Assembly (NCBI GenBank): GCA_030063045.1 | Contig: JAQSEB010000121.1 | Coordinates: 186,001-250,000 of the forward strand | Length of the DNA: 64,000 nt | Reading direction: 5' to 3' | DNA from: Pratylenchus scribneri | Taxonomy: Eukaryota > Nematoda > Chromadorea > Rhabditida > Pratylenchidae | Shown here: positions 33,561-45,241 of the stretch, in pieces | Layout of the letters: every line of letters begins with the position of its first letter | Position numbering within the stretch: the first letter of the stretch is position 1 | Notes under the pieces: model-generated | The model's input: only the letters and a program-made list of their open reading frames with translations | Databases searched by the model: none | Told to the model about the DNA's origin: nothing | Program-made: the position numbers and the translations under genes

Positions 33561-35611
33561 ACGGTTTTTTTACTATAGGATATTAATTTTCCTTCATTTT
33601 TTGATAAAAAAAATTTGAGAAATGTGAATAATTTTGGAATTTTGTAATTTCCTCGAATTATCGTGCATTCTAGACAAGGATTAAAAATAAATGGAAGAAT
33701 ATTGAATTCATGCCTCAAATGATTTCTATAAAACGGCAACCCTTTGATTTTGAGTGAGTTAATACGGTGCTTTAATAAATGAAAAATGATTGCATTTTAT
33801 TTGCCCTTTACATTTCTTATAAAATGTAAGAAAATTATTACATTCCAATTTCGGCATCAAAATTTTTTTAATTTTAAAATTATGTCATTTCCTCATTAAA
33901 ATAAAATAATCAAAAATTACAAATTATATACCTTTTTCAATTTTATGAATTTAAATTTTTCTGTTAACAGTAAAAATAATAAAATAATAATAGTACATTA
34001 AATAGACTTAATGGAAAGCAATAATTTATGCCTCTCTCAAATATTGCACTTTTTTAAAAATTTTAAGAAAATTAGTTGCAGTTATTTTATAAAAATATAT
34101 CCATCATTTATTTTATTTCAAATCAATTAAATTATATCTCATAAAAAGTTTCAATAAATTAAAATATTAAATTTAATGAAACTTCCGTTTTATTCGTTCC
34201 AATTCCAATTAAATTTTTTGACCATTTCTTCACCAAAATGTATCTTTCGTCTGGCAAATTTATGTAAAATTTTATATTTAATTGTACATTTAAACAATTT
34301 TATATTCTAGGATTGCGTGCTCTTAGTCAATCTCTTAAAAATTCTTTGGGACAATTGTAAATTGTAGAATATTAAAAAGGGCAAATAATCGGAATAAAAA
34401 GATAGACAGAAGACTGACAGAGGCGTCTCCAATTTGGAACGGGAATCGGAAATTTGTGCGCAATTCAAAATTCATCCGGTACAAAAATTAAATATATTTG
34501 TTTAAGTCAGAAGACACAGTACATTTCCGGCTGGCTACTCTCTCATAAAATACCTAATAAATCTACAAAATGAATTTACTTTCATTCGAAAATTTATATT
34601 CAACAAAAAAATTTTTTGTCAAATTTGATTTATTTTCTACCATCTTTTTTTCATAGCGGAAATATTTTTCAATATCAAAAATATTTTTTTGCCATTATTT
34701 TTTGTAGTGATGACTAAATTTGGGCATTTGCCTAATTAAATTGTTTACTATTTTTGTAAAGGAATGACATTTAATTAGTGGCATTTTTATTCTATTTCCA
34801 ATAGCTTAGAAGCGGAACTTAAACATAAAAATGAAAAAATATATAAAATGTCAAATTAAATTCAAAATAAAATTAGGATAAATACATAACGTTTAAATTG
34901 TCCACAAATTTATGGTAGGAAAAGAATTAAAATTGGGATAAATATAACGTTTAAATTATCCAAAAATTTATGCTAGAAAAGATTGACATTTTTTCATATT
35001 TTATATCTCCTCTTTCCAAACTCATATCAATGGCCAAATTAGGCATATATCCTCAAAAATGGGATATTTTAATTTTTTTTATTTCATTTTTATTCTTTTA
35101 TCCATTAATTATTTTAAAATTAATTACATAATTTAAGCAATAGAGAACAATCAAACTATTTTAATTTAACCATAATTTTTTGTCAGCATTTTATTTATTT
35201 ATTTAAACAGGGAATATTTAAGAAATAGTACTTATTTTGACTGAAAATATTAAAAAAAATTAATTTTGTTATTGAATTAATTATTTGAAAATTAATTTAA
35301 GAATAAAAATTTTACATCTTTAACTATAAATTTTTTTGTTTTATTAACTATTTAGTGCCATTTTTTGTAGATAAATTTATTTCCATGTAATACGGTAGCC
35401 ACAAACCACAATTCAATAAATCTAAAAATTTCCTCATTCCATTAGGTCCAAAGTAACACTTATTATTGGATTTTTTTAATTAATTAATTTACTATCCATT
35501 TTTAGCTCAATCAGAAACATAAAATAGTTTTTTTGGAGAAATTTGGCAATTTTTAACAAAAAAAATGCCTAAAATATTATGGACAATTGGTCAATTATCA
35601 ATGTTCATTCG
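33561..35611. other. AT-rich intergenic DNA, nothing recognised
   Basis: About 2 kb without exons, RNA genes or clear repeats. A degenerate local duplication (ATAACGTTTAAATT at about 34886 and 34944) is the only structure seen. Confidence 0.4.
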
Positions 35612-35948
35612 TACTGCGACACTTGTGGACGAAACGGTCTGGAGCCGAAGGTGGTAAAGCTGGAGTGGCATTGTTTATAGCATATTATTAAGCATAAAAT
35701 TAGCTACAAAATGACATCAAAAGTTTTAGTCGATTTTGAATATTCACGAGTTATGGCCAAAAAACCGTCGGTTTAATTAAAATTGTGTTTTTGGCCGTTT
35801 TTTGGCCATAACTCGGTGAATATTCAACAATGGCCAATTCTTTTGATGTCATTTAATAGCTAATTTTATGCTGAATAAAATGCTATAAACAATTCCTCAA
35901 CAGCTTTACCACCTTCGGCTCCAGACCGTTTCGTCCGCAAGTGTCGGC
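35612..35948. mobile_element. Inverted-repeat element (ACACTTGCGGAC family), copy 2
   Basis: Ends CGACACTTGTGGACGAAACG and, inverted, CGTTTCGTCCGCAAGTGTCG; arms with CTGGAGCCGAAGGTGGTAAA and its mirror, and GGCCATAACTCGGTGAATAT in the centre. It is the clearest copy of the family. Confidence 0.85.
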
Positions 35949-37487
35949 CAACCTGTTCATTTGGATATATTTTTGGAAGTAGACGTAAATGGGCACGCAA
36001 AAATTAATGTTAAAAAATAATTAGAAATGAGTACAAATAAAATTAACCTATGGGTTATCAAAATGGCAGAAAAATTTCTGTAATATTTCTTATTCCATTT
36101 TTCAAGTGGCCAATGAATTTTCTCTTAAATATAAATAAAAATTTGTCCATTTGAACTTTGAGCATAAAATTAATTTTTAATTTAACTTTAAATAAATTTA
36201 AATTTGATATTATTTTCATAGCCTATGTTTGGATGAATTGATTATAGAAAGAATTAATTAGTGATTAATTTGATTGAAATTTGCAAAAAAAAATGACCCA
36301 AAAATAGGACAAAATCGATCAAATATGATTTTTTGGGATTAAATTTCTTCGAATTATATTTTTGAACAATCAATTTGAGATAATAAAAATATTTATCAAA
36401 CTACGGATACGGATGATCCCTAATCTTATAGGATAATAAAAATAAATCCTTTAATTCATTCGTTCTGTGCTTTCCATTTTGATTTTCCAAATACAATAAA
36501 AATTCAATTGCAAAAATAATTAACCAATTAAAAATATAATAATAATGAGGAAATATAGAAATAGATTACAAATTCCAATCATTTTCGTACTAAACCATAT
36601 TTTTTTTATTAATGATGTTTTCCTGCAAAAGTGTAATCCTTGGTTTTCTTTGTTAATTTTATGCTTGAATTGGCCATAATTTTGGGTATTAATTTTGATT
36701 TATATAGGGAAAAATTTGCAAAAAATTGTCAATATTCTTAAAATATTTTTGGATGGTTTCATTTTTAATATATTAGATAGAGGAAACTATTTTGGAAATC
36801 TAATTGCATTCATTAAAATTTCCATATATTCAATTTGTATTCTTCAAATGAATTATCAAAAAAATTAATATCATTAGATTCAAATGACTTGACTACCCGT
36901 ATTTTACACTATGGCTAATATTATAACAATTCTTCATGCTAGATTAGATATTAAGTTCTTTTTTAAGGCATTTAGGATATTAGCAATTTCCTTTCAAAAA
37001 GTGATTAGCCTTCGAGGGAGCCACACGATGGGGTAATTGCCGAATGGAATATTAAGAATCATTTTTATCCAATGGTAAATGAGAAATATTGTCGAAGATG
37101 GGAATTGGGGCTCTGGCCCATCGCTGGGCCACTGGGAAGTTGGAAAGACCAAATCCAACTAACCCAGGGCCGATCGGGGTGAATGAATAGTGAATACTTA
37201 GGGGATTTGAATTGGTTTAATAATCTCCAAGAGCTTATTTGAACCTAGGGGGAACAGTTGCTTATTTCTTTCTAACAAAAATAATTAATCAAAAACAAAA
37301 ACATAAATTAGTACAAATTAATGTCCAAAAAACAACTATAAATGCCAAATTTTAAGCCTACTTTGTCCCTTTTTAGTCAAAATTTTTTGACAAATTCTAA
37401 TAAAATCTACTAATTCTCTCTATAATCAACTCTTCTCATTCAGAGGAGGGAATTCAATGCAATAAAATTTCCTAAATTCGGCTATAC
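35949..37487. other. Intergenic with one GC-richer island
   Basis: AT-rich except for about 36985-37265, which is distinctly GC-richer (for example GGGGCTCTGGCCCATCGCTG). It has no coding frame of note and no known RNA signature. It could be an unannotated non-coding RNA or a promoter. Confidence 0.35.
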
Positions 37488-37838
37488 GATAATTGTGGAC
37501 GCGAAAATTGCGGACTAAAAGTTCTGTTGCCGAAGGCGGTAAAGTTGTTGTGACATTGTTTATAGCATTTTATTAATATAAAATTAGCTATAAAATGAAT
37601 TCAAAAGCATTGGCCAATCTTGAGTTTTCAGCGAGTTTTGGCCAAAAAACGGCCAAAAACAAAATTTTAATTAAACCAACGGTTTTTTGGCCATAATTGG
37701 ATTAATATTCAATATTGGCCAAAGCTTTTAAAATTATTTTTTATAAACAATGTCACAACAGCTTTACTACCATCAGGAATATTTGGGAAGAACAGACCGT
37801 TTCATCTGATAAAATTGTCGCGTCCGCAAATGTCCTAT
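37488..37838. mobile_element. Inverted-repeat element (ACACTTGCGGAC family), copy 3
   Basis: Shares the interior GCCGAAGGCGGTAAAGTTGT, ATTTTATTAATATAAAATTA and GTTTTTTGGCCATAATTGG with copies 1 and 2. Its ends are degraded (TTGTGGACGCGAAAATTGCG / TTGTCGCGTCCGCAAATGTC), so it is an older copy. Confidence 0.7.
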
Positions 37839-38897
37839 CATGCCTATTTAAAATTAATGCCCTTTTTTAACTTTAATTTGATGCGACGACATTTCCGAAG
37901 TGCAAATTTCGTTTACACTTGATATTTTTTTAATTATTTATTATATAATGTTCTTTCATTTAACAAACAAATTCCAATTTTCAATTTTTTTCCCAGAATT
38001 AAATGCAAAAATTTCTTTTAAAAAATCTAAAAGCTAAGTAAAATGAACTCATTAAATTCGAAAAAAATTATTCTTAACAATTGAATGACCAATTTACAAT
38101 TTTTAATTTACTTACTTTTTCTTTAAAGTCCAAATAATTGTTTAACAATTTGATCAAGCGTAAAATGAGAAAAATTAGTTGAAAGCCATCCAAATTCTCC
38201 GCCCACCCATTTTTATTACTCTCCATCCCACCTGCTTATCATATTTTCCCCACTTTTCGGGGTAATTGGGAATTAATAATTTTTGAACTTTCTTCTCATA
38301 AATTATTTAATATTATTTTCTGCTCGATTTTTAGAATTTAATCACAAAAATTTAGAATTTAATGGCAAAACAGAAAGTGCCAATTTTCTCTAAAATTAAA
38401 TTAAATTGAAATATAAGTGCAAAAAATGCCCGCTGTTTAGATTCAAAGATCTTACTTAATTGGCACTATTGCTTTTAGATTAAAATTAAAAGAAAAATTT
38501 TATTTCTACTTAAAAAGTTGCCCAAAATTAAATTAATAGAAAATTTTTCTTTAAATTTAAAAATATAAGTGCAAAAGTGTGCTTTGATTCAAAGATCTAA
38601 CTTAATTATCATCAAAATCAAAGATTATGGCCAGATTAAAATTCGAAGAAAATTTTATTTATTCTCTAAAAAGTAGTCTAAAATTAAATGAATAAAAAAT
38701 GTTCATTTTTCTCCACCAAAAATATGAATTTTAATTACTTTTTTTATTTTATTTAAAAAAATTATCAATTTATTTTTCTTATATTTTTCAAGTTTTTTTT
38801 AAAATTGCAGAATTTACATTTTAATACAATTCTTCTCAATATTCTTCATTTTAACAACAAATTACGAAAAAATTGACTTCAAACCAAGCCGCTAAAA
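37839..38897. other. AT-rich upstream region of the second chemoreceptor gene
   Basis: No gene was recognised. A weak local repeat of GATTCAAAGATCT occurs at about 38440 and 38585. Confidence 0.4.
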
Positions 38898-41800
38898 ATG
38901 GTCACATTCCTTTCAAGCTTGTTGACTTTTGGCTTCAATACCGGTGAGTTATAGAGGGAAATGAAATTATTTGATTTTTGAGGTTAAAGCATGTCTAAAG
39001 CCGGTTTCGATCTTGAGAAAATCGATGCGATTTTTTAATCGAAATTTGGATGAATTTTTGCAAAATACCCGAAAATAAGGGAAACCGAAACCGAAAACCG
39101 ACATTTTTAAACTAATAACCGGGTTTTAAAATCGACACTTTCGAAAAAACCGATTTTCTCTAGGCTAGTTTTTATTTTAAAAAATTTAAAAATAAATTTA
39201 ATCTTAAAAATATTTTTAAGCATCCCCACTTCGATTTTGGCATGCTGTTTTCGCATTCGCCTATGGCATTTTAGGCCTGTTTGGCAATTGTCTTCTCCTT
39301 TGGCTAGTCAAACGTTGTAAACATTCGGAATTGGCGGTTTATTCCCGGATTTTGGTCACCAATTCCTACATAGACATTGTCTTCTTGGTCATTTCCATAT
39401 TTGCACGATATGTAAATTATATTGATTTTATATTAAAAATGGAATTGAAAAATGGGTTAAAATGGGAAAATAATATAGAAAAATATTAAAAATTTTATAA
39501 TCAAAATAATATAAACTAATATTAATAAATTTTGATATTTTTATCATTGAAAATAATCCATTTTTGAACCATTATTCTTGGCCAAATCGGTCTGTTTTTT
39601 TATTTTCCTAACCCTTTAGCCTATATCCAATCAACTTTAATCTAATATAATCTTAAGAAAGCATATTTTCTCTTATAATAAAACTATATAATCCCAAATT
39701 CTTAATGAGACAAAAAATTTTCCTCCGAAAAATAATCGGTACTTATCGGTTATCTACCAGAAAATTTGAAAATTTTTTCCGGTAGATAACCGATAGGTAT
39801 CAAGTATCAACTTATTAATTTTTATGGTAAAGATTATTTTCCTTTTATTCGATAGAATTTGCTTTTAAAAATGGAATAGAATATTAAAAAATTCTAGAGA
39901 ATATTTTAATAATTATTTAACTCAATTTTTATGCTTCTTCCAATTATTTTATTTTATTTTTTAAATAAAAATAAAATCAATCTTTCAGCTAGAACTGGAA
40001 AAAATAGAAAATACCATAGATAATTTATGGATTTTGCCAAAAAATTGTGGAAAAAATTTTTTTGTAAATTTGATAAAATTTACACAATTTATTAATAAAT
40101 TAAAGGGTGAAAATATGGTAGTGCCCGAATCGGCAAAAGAATTCACCTATGGCTATGGTGTGCTGAATTGGGAAATATTCCAATGGACGCCGACCATTGT
40201 CAATTATGTGATCGCATTTGCTTGGCTAATCAGCCTATATTATAGCCAAGTAAAAATAAATGAATATTAATTAATTATTTTTTATTTATTTTTTAGTGGT
40301 CCATTGCCATCCAATTCCTCTACCGATATTGCATTGTTGTTCAGTAAGTTTTTATTTTTTTTAATTAATTAAAAGATTAAATTTTCATAAAAAACGCGTG
40401 AAAATGAATATTTCAAAAAATTAAATTTTTATTGAAATAACATTTGAATTTATCAAATTTGAAGCGCCATTTTTTACCCAATAAATTGGGGGATTTGGTT
40501 AGATGGACAAAATTAGTAAACTAAATTGGAAATTGGCCAAAATTATGACCCAAAAGGGTCAAAAATGATTGAGTACCTACTTAGGTATTTCTATCATCGG
40601 ATTTTTTATTTTGTCAACTGAAGAAAGGTTACGGTGATCCTTTATGAATCATCCTATAGGATAGGGTCATTCAGGGATAGAGGATAGACTATCATTTCAG
40701 GTATCCGTTAACCTAATCCTAATCACTAATAATAATAAGAGAGGACTCTTCAATTCTTATAAATCTGATGGTACATAAAACGTAAATACCCAAATTGCTT
40801 AAAATTAGTTAATTTTAGTTTTATTTGGATATAATTTTCCGGCAAAATATATTTTTGATCAATCATTTTGATATTAAAAAAGTATCAGAAAGAGGTTAAT
40901 AGAATAAATTATATTTTGTAAGATATAAGCCAAACGGATAAACGATTTTAATATTTTACTAAATTTTTTTAATAATTACTTGGTTAAAAAAAGAATTTTA
41001 AAAAATTTACAAAAAAAAATAAAATAATTTAAAAAATATTCATTTTCCAATATTTCTCCCCAGTGGAATAACCCTAACCTATTTGCAATATGGCATTTGT
41101 TTGCTTCTTGTGCTCCTCTTGGAATTGCCCCTTTGGGGTGTTATGGTCTACAATTCATATGGCCGAACAATGCAAATGGAATTTATTCGAAATGTGAATC
41201 AGACTGAACTATTGAATGGGTCACCATCAACATCGATGGGTGTTGATCCGAATAATGGGCCAATTGGACCAGTCCGAATTTGTTGGTACAATTACAATGT
41301 GGTAAGCAAAAAATGAAAAGTCTACCAAAATTTCTTAAATTATATTAGCCAATATTTCAGGAACGCCTTAAAATTTTAAAAAATCTTTGAAATCTCTTTC
41401 TCAAATTCTTATATATACCTACACCGTGTAGGTATACTGTATGGTTAACAAATGCAATTAATATTTTGTATACCTACACTGTGTAGGTATACTGTATGGT
41501 AAACAAATGCAATTAATATTTTGTACCTACACCGGGTAGGTATACTGTATTATTAACAAATGGAGAAACATAAGATATGTGTAGGATATAGGTATACAAT
41601 AGGAATAAATATATTGGTCAACAAATTATATACCCAGAAAACGTAAATTAAACGTTTTTATTTTTAGTCTATTTTAGTATTTTCTGGTTCTTTTCCCAAC
41701 CTATCAAATCCGCCGTCAATCTTCTTTTTTTTCAAATTAATTCATTCCAATCGCAGGGATATAAAAAAAAATAAAATTTGTTAAAATTAAGCCAAATAAT

Positions 41801-43264
41801 TATCAAGAAAAAAATTGAATTTTTTACATTAATTTCAATCGTAATAAATTTTATTTCATCCTTTCTTTTTAAGCCATAACAAATTTTCTCTTTCCAGAAT
41901 TCGGAATTGTTCCAAATTTGGTCCTGGTTTCATTTTGGCTATTTGATTGTTTTCTACATTGTCATCTGCTTTTGTGCCATTTCCATTTTCTGGACCATCC
42001 ATGCACATTTAAAACGTGCCAAATTGGGCAGCAGTGTGAATGGTCTCACCGAAACGAGCAAACAAATTACCACCGTTTTATGCATTCAAGTAAAATATTT
42101 TTCCAATTTAATTAGGAAAATTTAAATATTTTTAAATTATAACATTTCTTTTTTCTATAGCTCAAAAGTAAAATAGCCAATAGGAAAAAATTTCATTTAG
42201 AATTTAATTCCAAATTATCTATTCTTTATAATTTATTTTTTAATTTTATGAAATCCAGTCTTAATTTAATAATTTCCAAAAAATAATATTATGATCTTTT
42301 TAATGGGGCATTTAGGATTTTCGAATAACATTATAGCCATTCTCAATTGTTTTCGTTGTTGAGATATGACTAAATAAGTAGAGTAATCCCAAAGATGGCT
42401 TTGTTTTCAGAAAATTGATGGAATTTGAAACCGAAATTATGAAATTTTTGCTCAAAAAAAGAAAATTGGGAAAAATTAAGACCGGAAACAATTTTTCAAA
42501 AATCGAAAACCTGAAATTAAAACCGATACTTTTGTTAAACCGATTTTGGACTACCCAAAAAGAAGCGCCAAGTAGTAAATAACGGCCAGAACTTTTGTTT
42601 TACCATCTTTCTATTCAGTCACTTTTGCCATTGTTCTTTGCCTATGCTCCGACAATTTATTTGAAATTGACAAATTTGTTTGGCGCCACCCCCTTCTTTG
42701 CCTCATTTGGATTGCTTTTGGGCATGTGGAATCCGTGGTTGTCCGTCATGAATCCAATCATTTGCATTCTATGCATTCGACGCTATCGAAATGTAAGTAG
42801 GATTCAAAATTAAAGTAACTAATTTAATTATATCATTATTTTAATTTTGTTTAATAATTTTTCCGAAAAAAACGCAAATTATATTATTTTTATAATTCCC
42901 AGAATTAACGAGAAAACAACAGAATCTTTAGATTAGCCAATTCCAATAATTAATTTATGAATATTCAAAAATATTTTTCATTTATTTTTAAATTCACCTG
43001 CCTCTTCATATTCTAAAAATTAGCAAAATATTCTCTAGAAATGAATGAAAAATAAAAACAAAATTTTTTAAAAATCCTCAGAAATGCCTATCGATGTTTG
43101 GCAAATATTTCAGCGCCTTCAAGCAACATTCCTCCGCAAACAATACCCAAGTCAGCCCCGCGGGTGGCGGCCAAATCAACGGACAACAGTCTCAACGGCC
43201 GGCGGTAATTTCAATTTCAATGCGAACAATTCGCACAATTTCGCCGAATGGCCGGCCACATTGA
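38898..43264 (+). CDS. Seven-pass chemoreceptor of the nematode Str superfamily
   Basis: Exons 38898-38943, 39221-39411, 39989-40249, 40297-40343, 41064-41301, 41898-42089, 42619-42792 and 43082-43264 join in phase to about 443 residues. Seven hydrophobic helices are present, the first with LFGNCLLLWLVKR (a GN helix-1 motif). The motif FLYRYC at the end of helix 3 and the helix-7 motif NPWLSVMNPIICIL followed by RRYRN are typical of the Str-type serpentine receptors (str/srd/srh group). The loop between helices 4 and 5 is long and Asn/Gly/Ser rich, and there is an extra-long insert in exon 3. The C-terminal tail is Ser/Gln rich. Such proteins serve as chemoreceptors in sensory cilia. The exact class (Srd is my best guess) is uncertain. 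Confidence 0.78.
41410..41600. repeat. Short tandem repeat with palindromic core, intronic
   Basis: Three copies of a unit of about 60 bp containing TACCTACAC.G.GTAGGTATAC and GTTAACAAATGCAATTAATA, in intron 5 of the second chemoreceptor gene. The CCTACAC..GTGTAGG part is self-complementary. Confidence 0.8.
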
Positions 43265-43494
43265 ATGGAATTGTGATTGCCCCATATTCAACTACTGCAT
43301 TTTAATAAAATTGCCAAAAAAAAGATAGAAATTGAATTTATATTATCTGTCATTTCTAATAATGTTTTATTTCAATTTTGTATTTATTAAACAATATAAT
43401 TTAATGATTTGATTATAAATTTATAGAAAACATTGGATAAATTTTCTTTAATAACTTTTTATTAATATTATATTTTTCTATAATATTATTTTAG

Positions 43495-45050
43495 GCTGGC
43501 GAACATTTTCCGGAAAAAAACAAATGTTTGGCGAACATTTTCTGCAGAGAAAAAACAAATGTTTGGCGAACATTTTCCAGAAAGGGAAAACAAATGTTTG
43601 GCGAACATTTTCTGAAGAGAAAAAAACAAATGTTTGGCGAACATTTTCCGGAAAGAAAAAACAAATGTTTGGCGAACATTTTCCGGAAAGAAAAAACAAA
43701 TGTTTGGCGAACATTTTCTGCAGCGAAAAAAACAAATGTTTGGCGAACATTTTCCGGAAAGAAAAAACAAATGTTTGGCGAACATCTTCTGGAAAGAAAA
43801 AACAAATGTTTGGCGAACATTTTCCGGAAAGAAAAAAACAAATGTTTGGCGAACATCTTCTGGAAAGAAAAAACAAATGTTTGGCGAACATCTTCTGGAA
43901 AGAAAAAACAAATGTTTGGCGAACATTTTCCGGAAAGAAAAAAACAAATGTTTGGCGAACATTTTCCGGAAAGAAATAAACAAATGTTTGGCGAACATCT
44001 TCTGGAAAGAAAAAACAAACGTTTGGCGAACATTTTTCGGAAGAGAAAAAACAAATGTTTGGCGAACATTTTCCGGAAAGAAATAAACAAATGTTTGGCG
44101 AACATCTTCTGGAAAGAAAAAACAAACGTTTGGCGAACATTTTTCGGAAGAGAAAAAACAAATGTTTGGCGAACATTTTCCAGAAGAGAAAAAACAAATG
44201 TTTGGCGCACATTTTCCAGAAAGAAAAAAACAAATGTTTGACGAACATCTTCCGGAAAGAAAAAACAAATGTTTGGCGAACATCTTCTGGAAAGAAAAAA
44301 CAAATGTTTGGCGAACATTTTCCGGAAAGAAAAAAACAAATGTTTGGCGAACATTTTCCGGAAAGAAATAAACAAATGTTTGGCGAACATCTTCTGGAAA
44401 GAAAAAACAAACGTTTGGCGAACATTTTTCGGAAGAGAAAAAACAAATGTTTGGCGAACATTTTCCGGAAAGAAATAAACAAATGTTTGGCGAACATCTT
44501 CTGGAAAGAAAAAACAAACGTTTGGCGAACATTTTTCGGAAGAGAAAAAACAAATGTTTGGCGAACATTTTCCAGAAGAGAAAAAACAAATGTTTGGCGC
44601 ACATTTTCCAGAAAGAAAAAAACAAATGTTTGGCGAACATCTTCCGGAAAGAAAAAAACGAACGTTTGGCGAACATTTTCCGGAAAGAAAAAACAAACGT
44701 TCGGCGAACATTTTACGGAAAGAAAAAACAAATGTTTGGCGAACATTTTCCGGAAAGAAAAAACAAACGTTCGGCGAACATTTTCCAGAAAGAAAAAAAC
44801 AAATGTTTGGCGAACATCTTCCGAAAAGAAAAAAACGAACGTTTGGCGAACATTTTCCGGAAAGAAAAAACAAACGTTCGGCGAACATTTTCCGGAAAGA
44901 AAAAACAAATGTTTGGCGAACATTTTCCGGAAAGAAAAAACAAACGTTTGGCGAACATTTTCCGGAAAGAAAAAGTAAAAGTTTGCGAACATTTTCCGGA
45001 AAGAAAAAAACAAATGTTTGGCGAAAATTTTCCGGAAAGAAAAAACAAAA
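43495..45050. repeat. 35-bp minisatellite array 1 (about 43 copies)
   Basis: Unit GTTTGGCGAACATTTTCCGG followed by AAAGAAAAAACAAAT, 34-37 bp long. Variants (CTGGAAAG, TTCGGAAGAG, AACGTTTGG, AACGTTCGG) recur in the same order, so blocks of several units have been duplicated as higher-order repeats (compare 43975-44160 with 44370-44560). Because the unit length is not a multiple of three and lacks stops, long open frames appear on both strands in several frames; these are not regarded as genes. The same unit forms array 2 at 62.2-62.9 kb. Confidence 0.95.
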
Positions 45051-45241
45051 GGACAGCAAAATCCTAATAAAAAAAATTAGAATGATCAGAAATTATGAAA
45101 AAAAAAATCATAAAAATACATGTATTACAGTTGCAGCCTGCATAAAAAAAATTTTTAATTTTAATATCGAGAACAAAAGAGATACAATCATTTCTGATAA
45201 AGAAATATAAACAATAGCCGATTAATAATTGGTCAATCAAT

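Noticed and set aside
43478..45210. Several very long overlapping open frames on both strands (up to about 520 codons)
   Set aside because: They are produced by the stop-free 35-bp repeat unit read through all frames; the peptides are 35-residue repeats with no start context, splice sites or domain.
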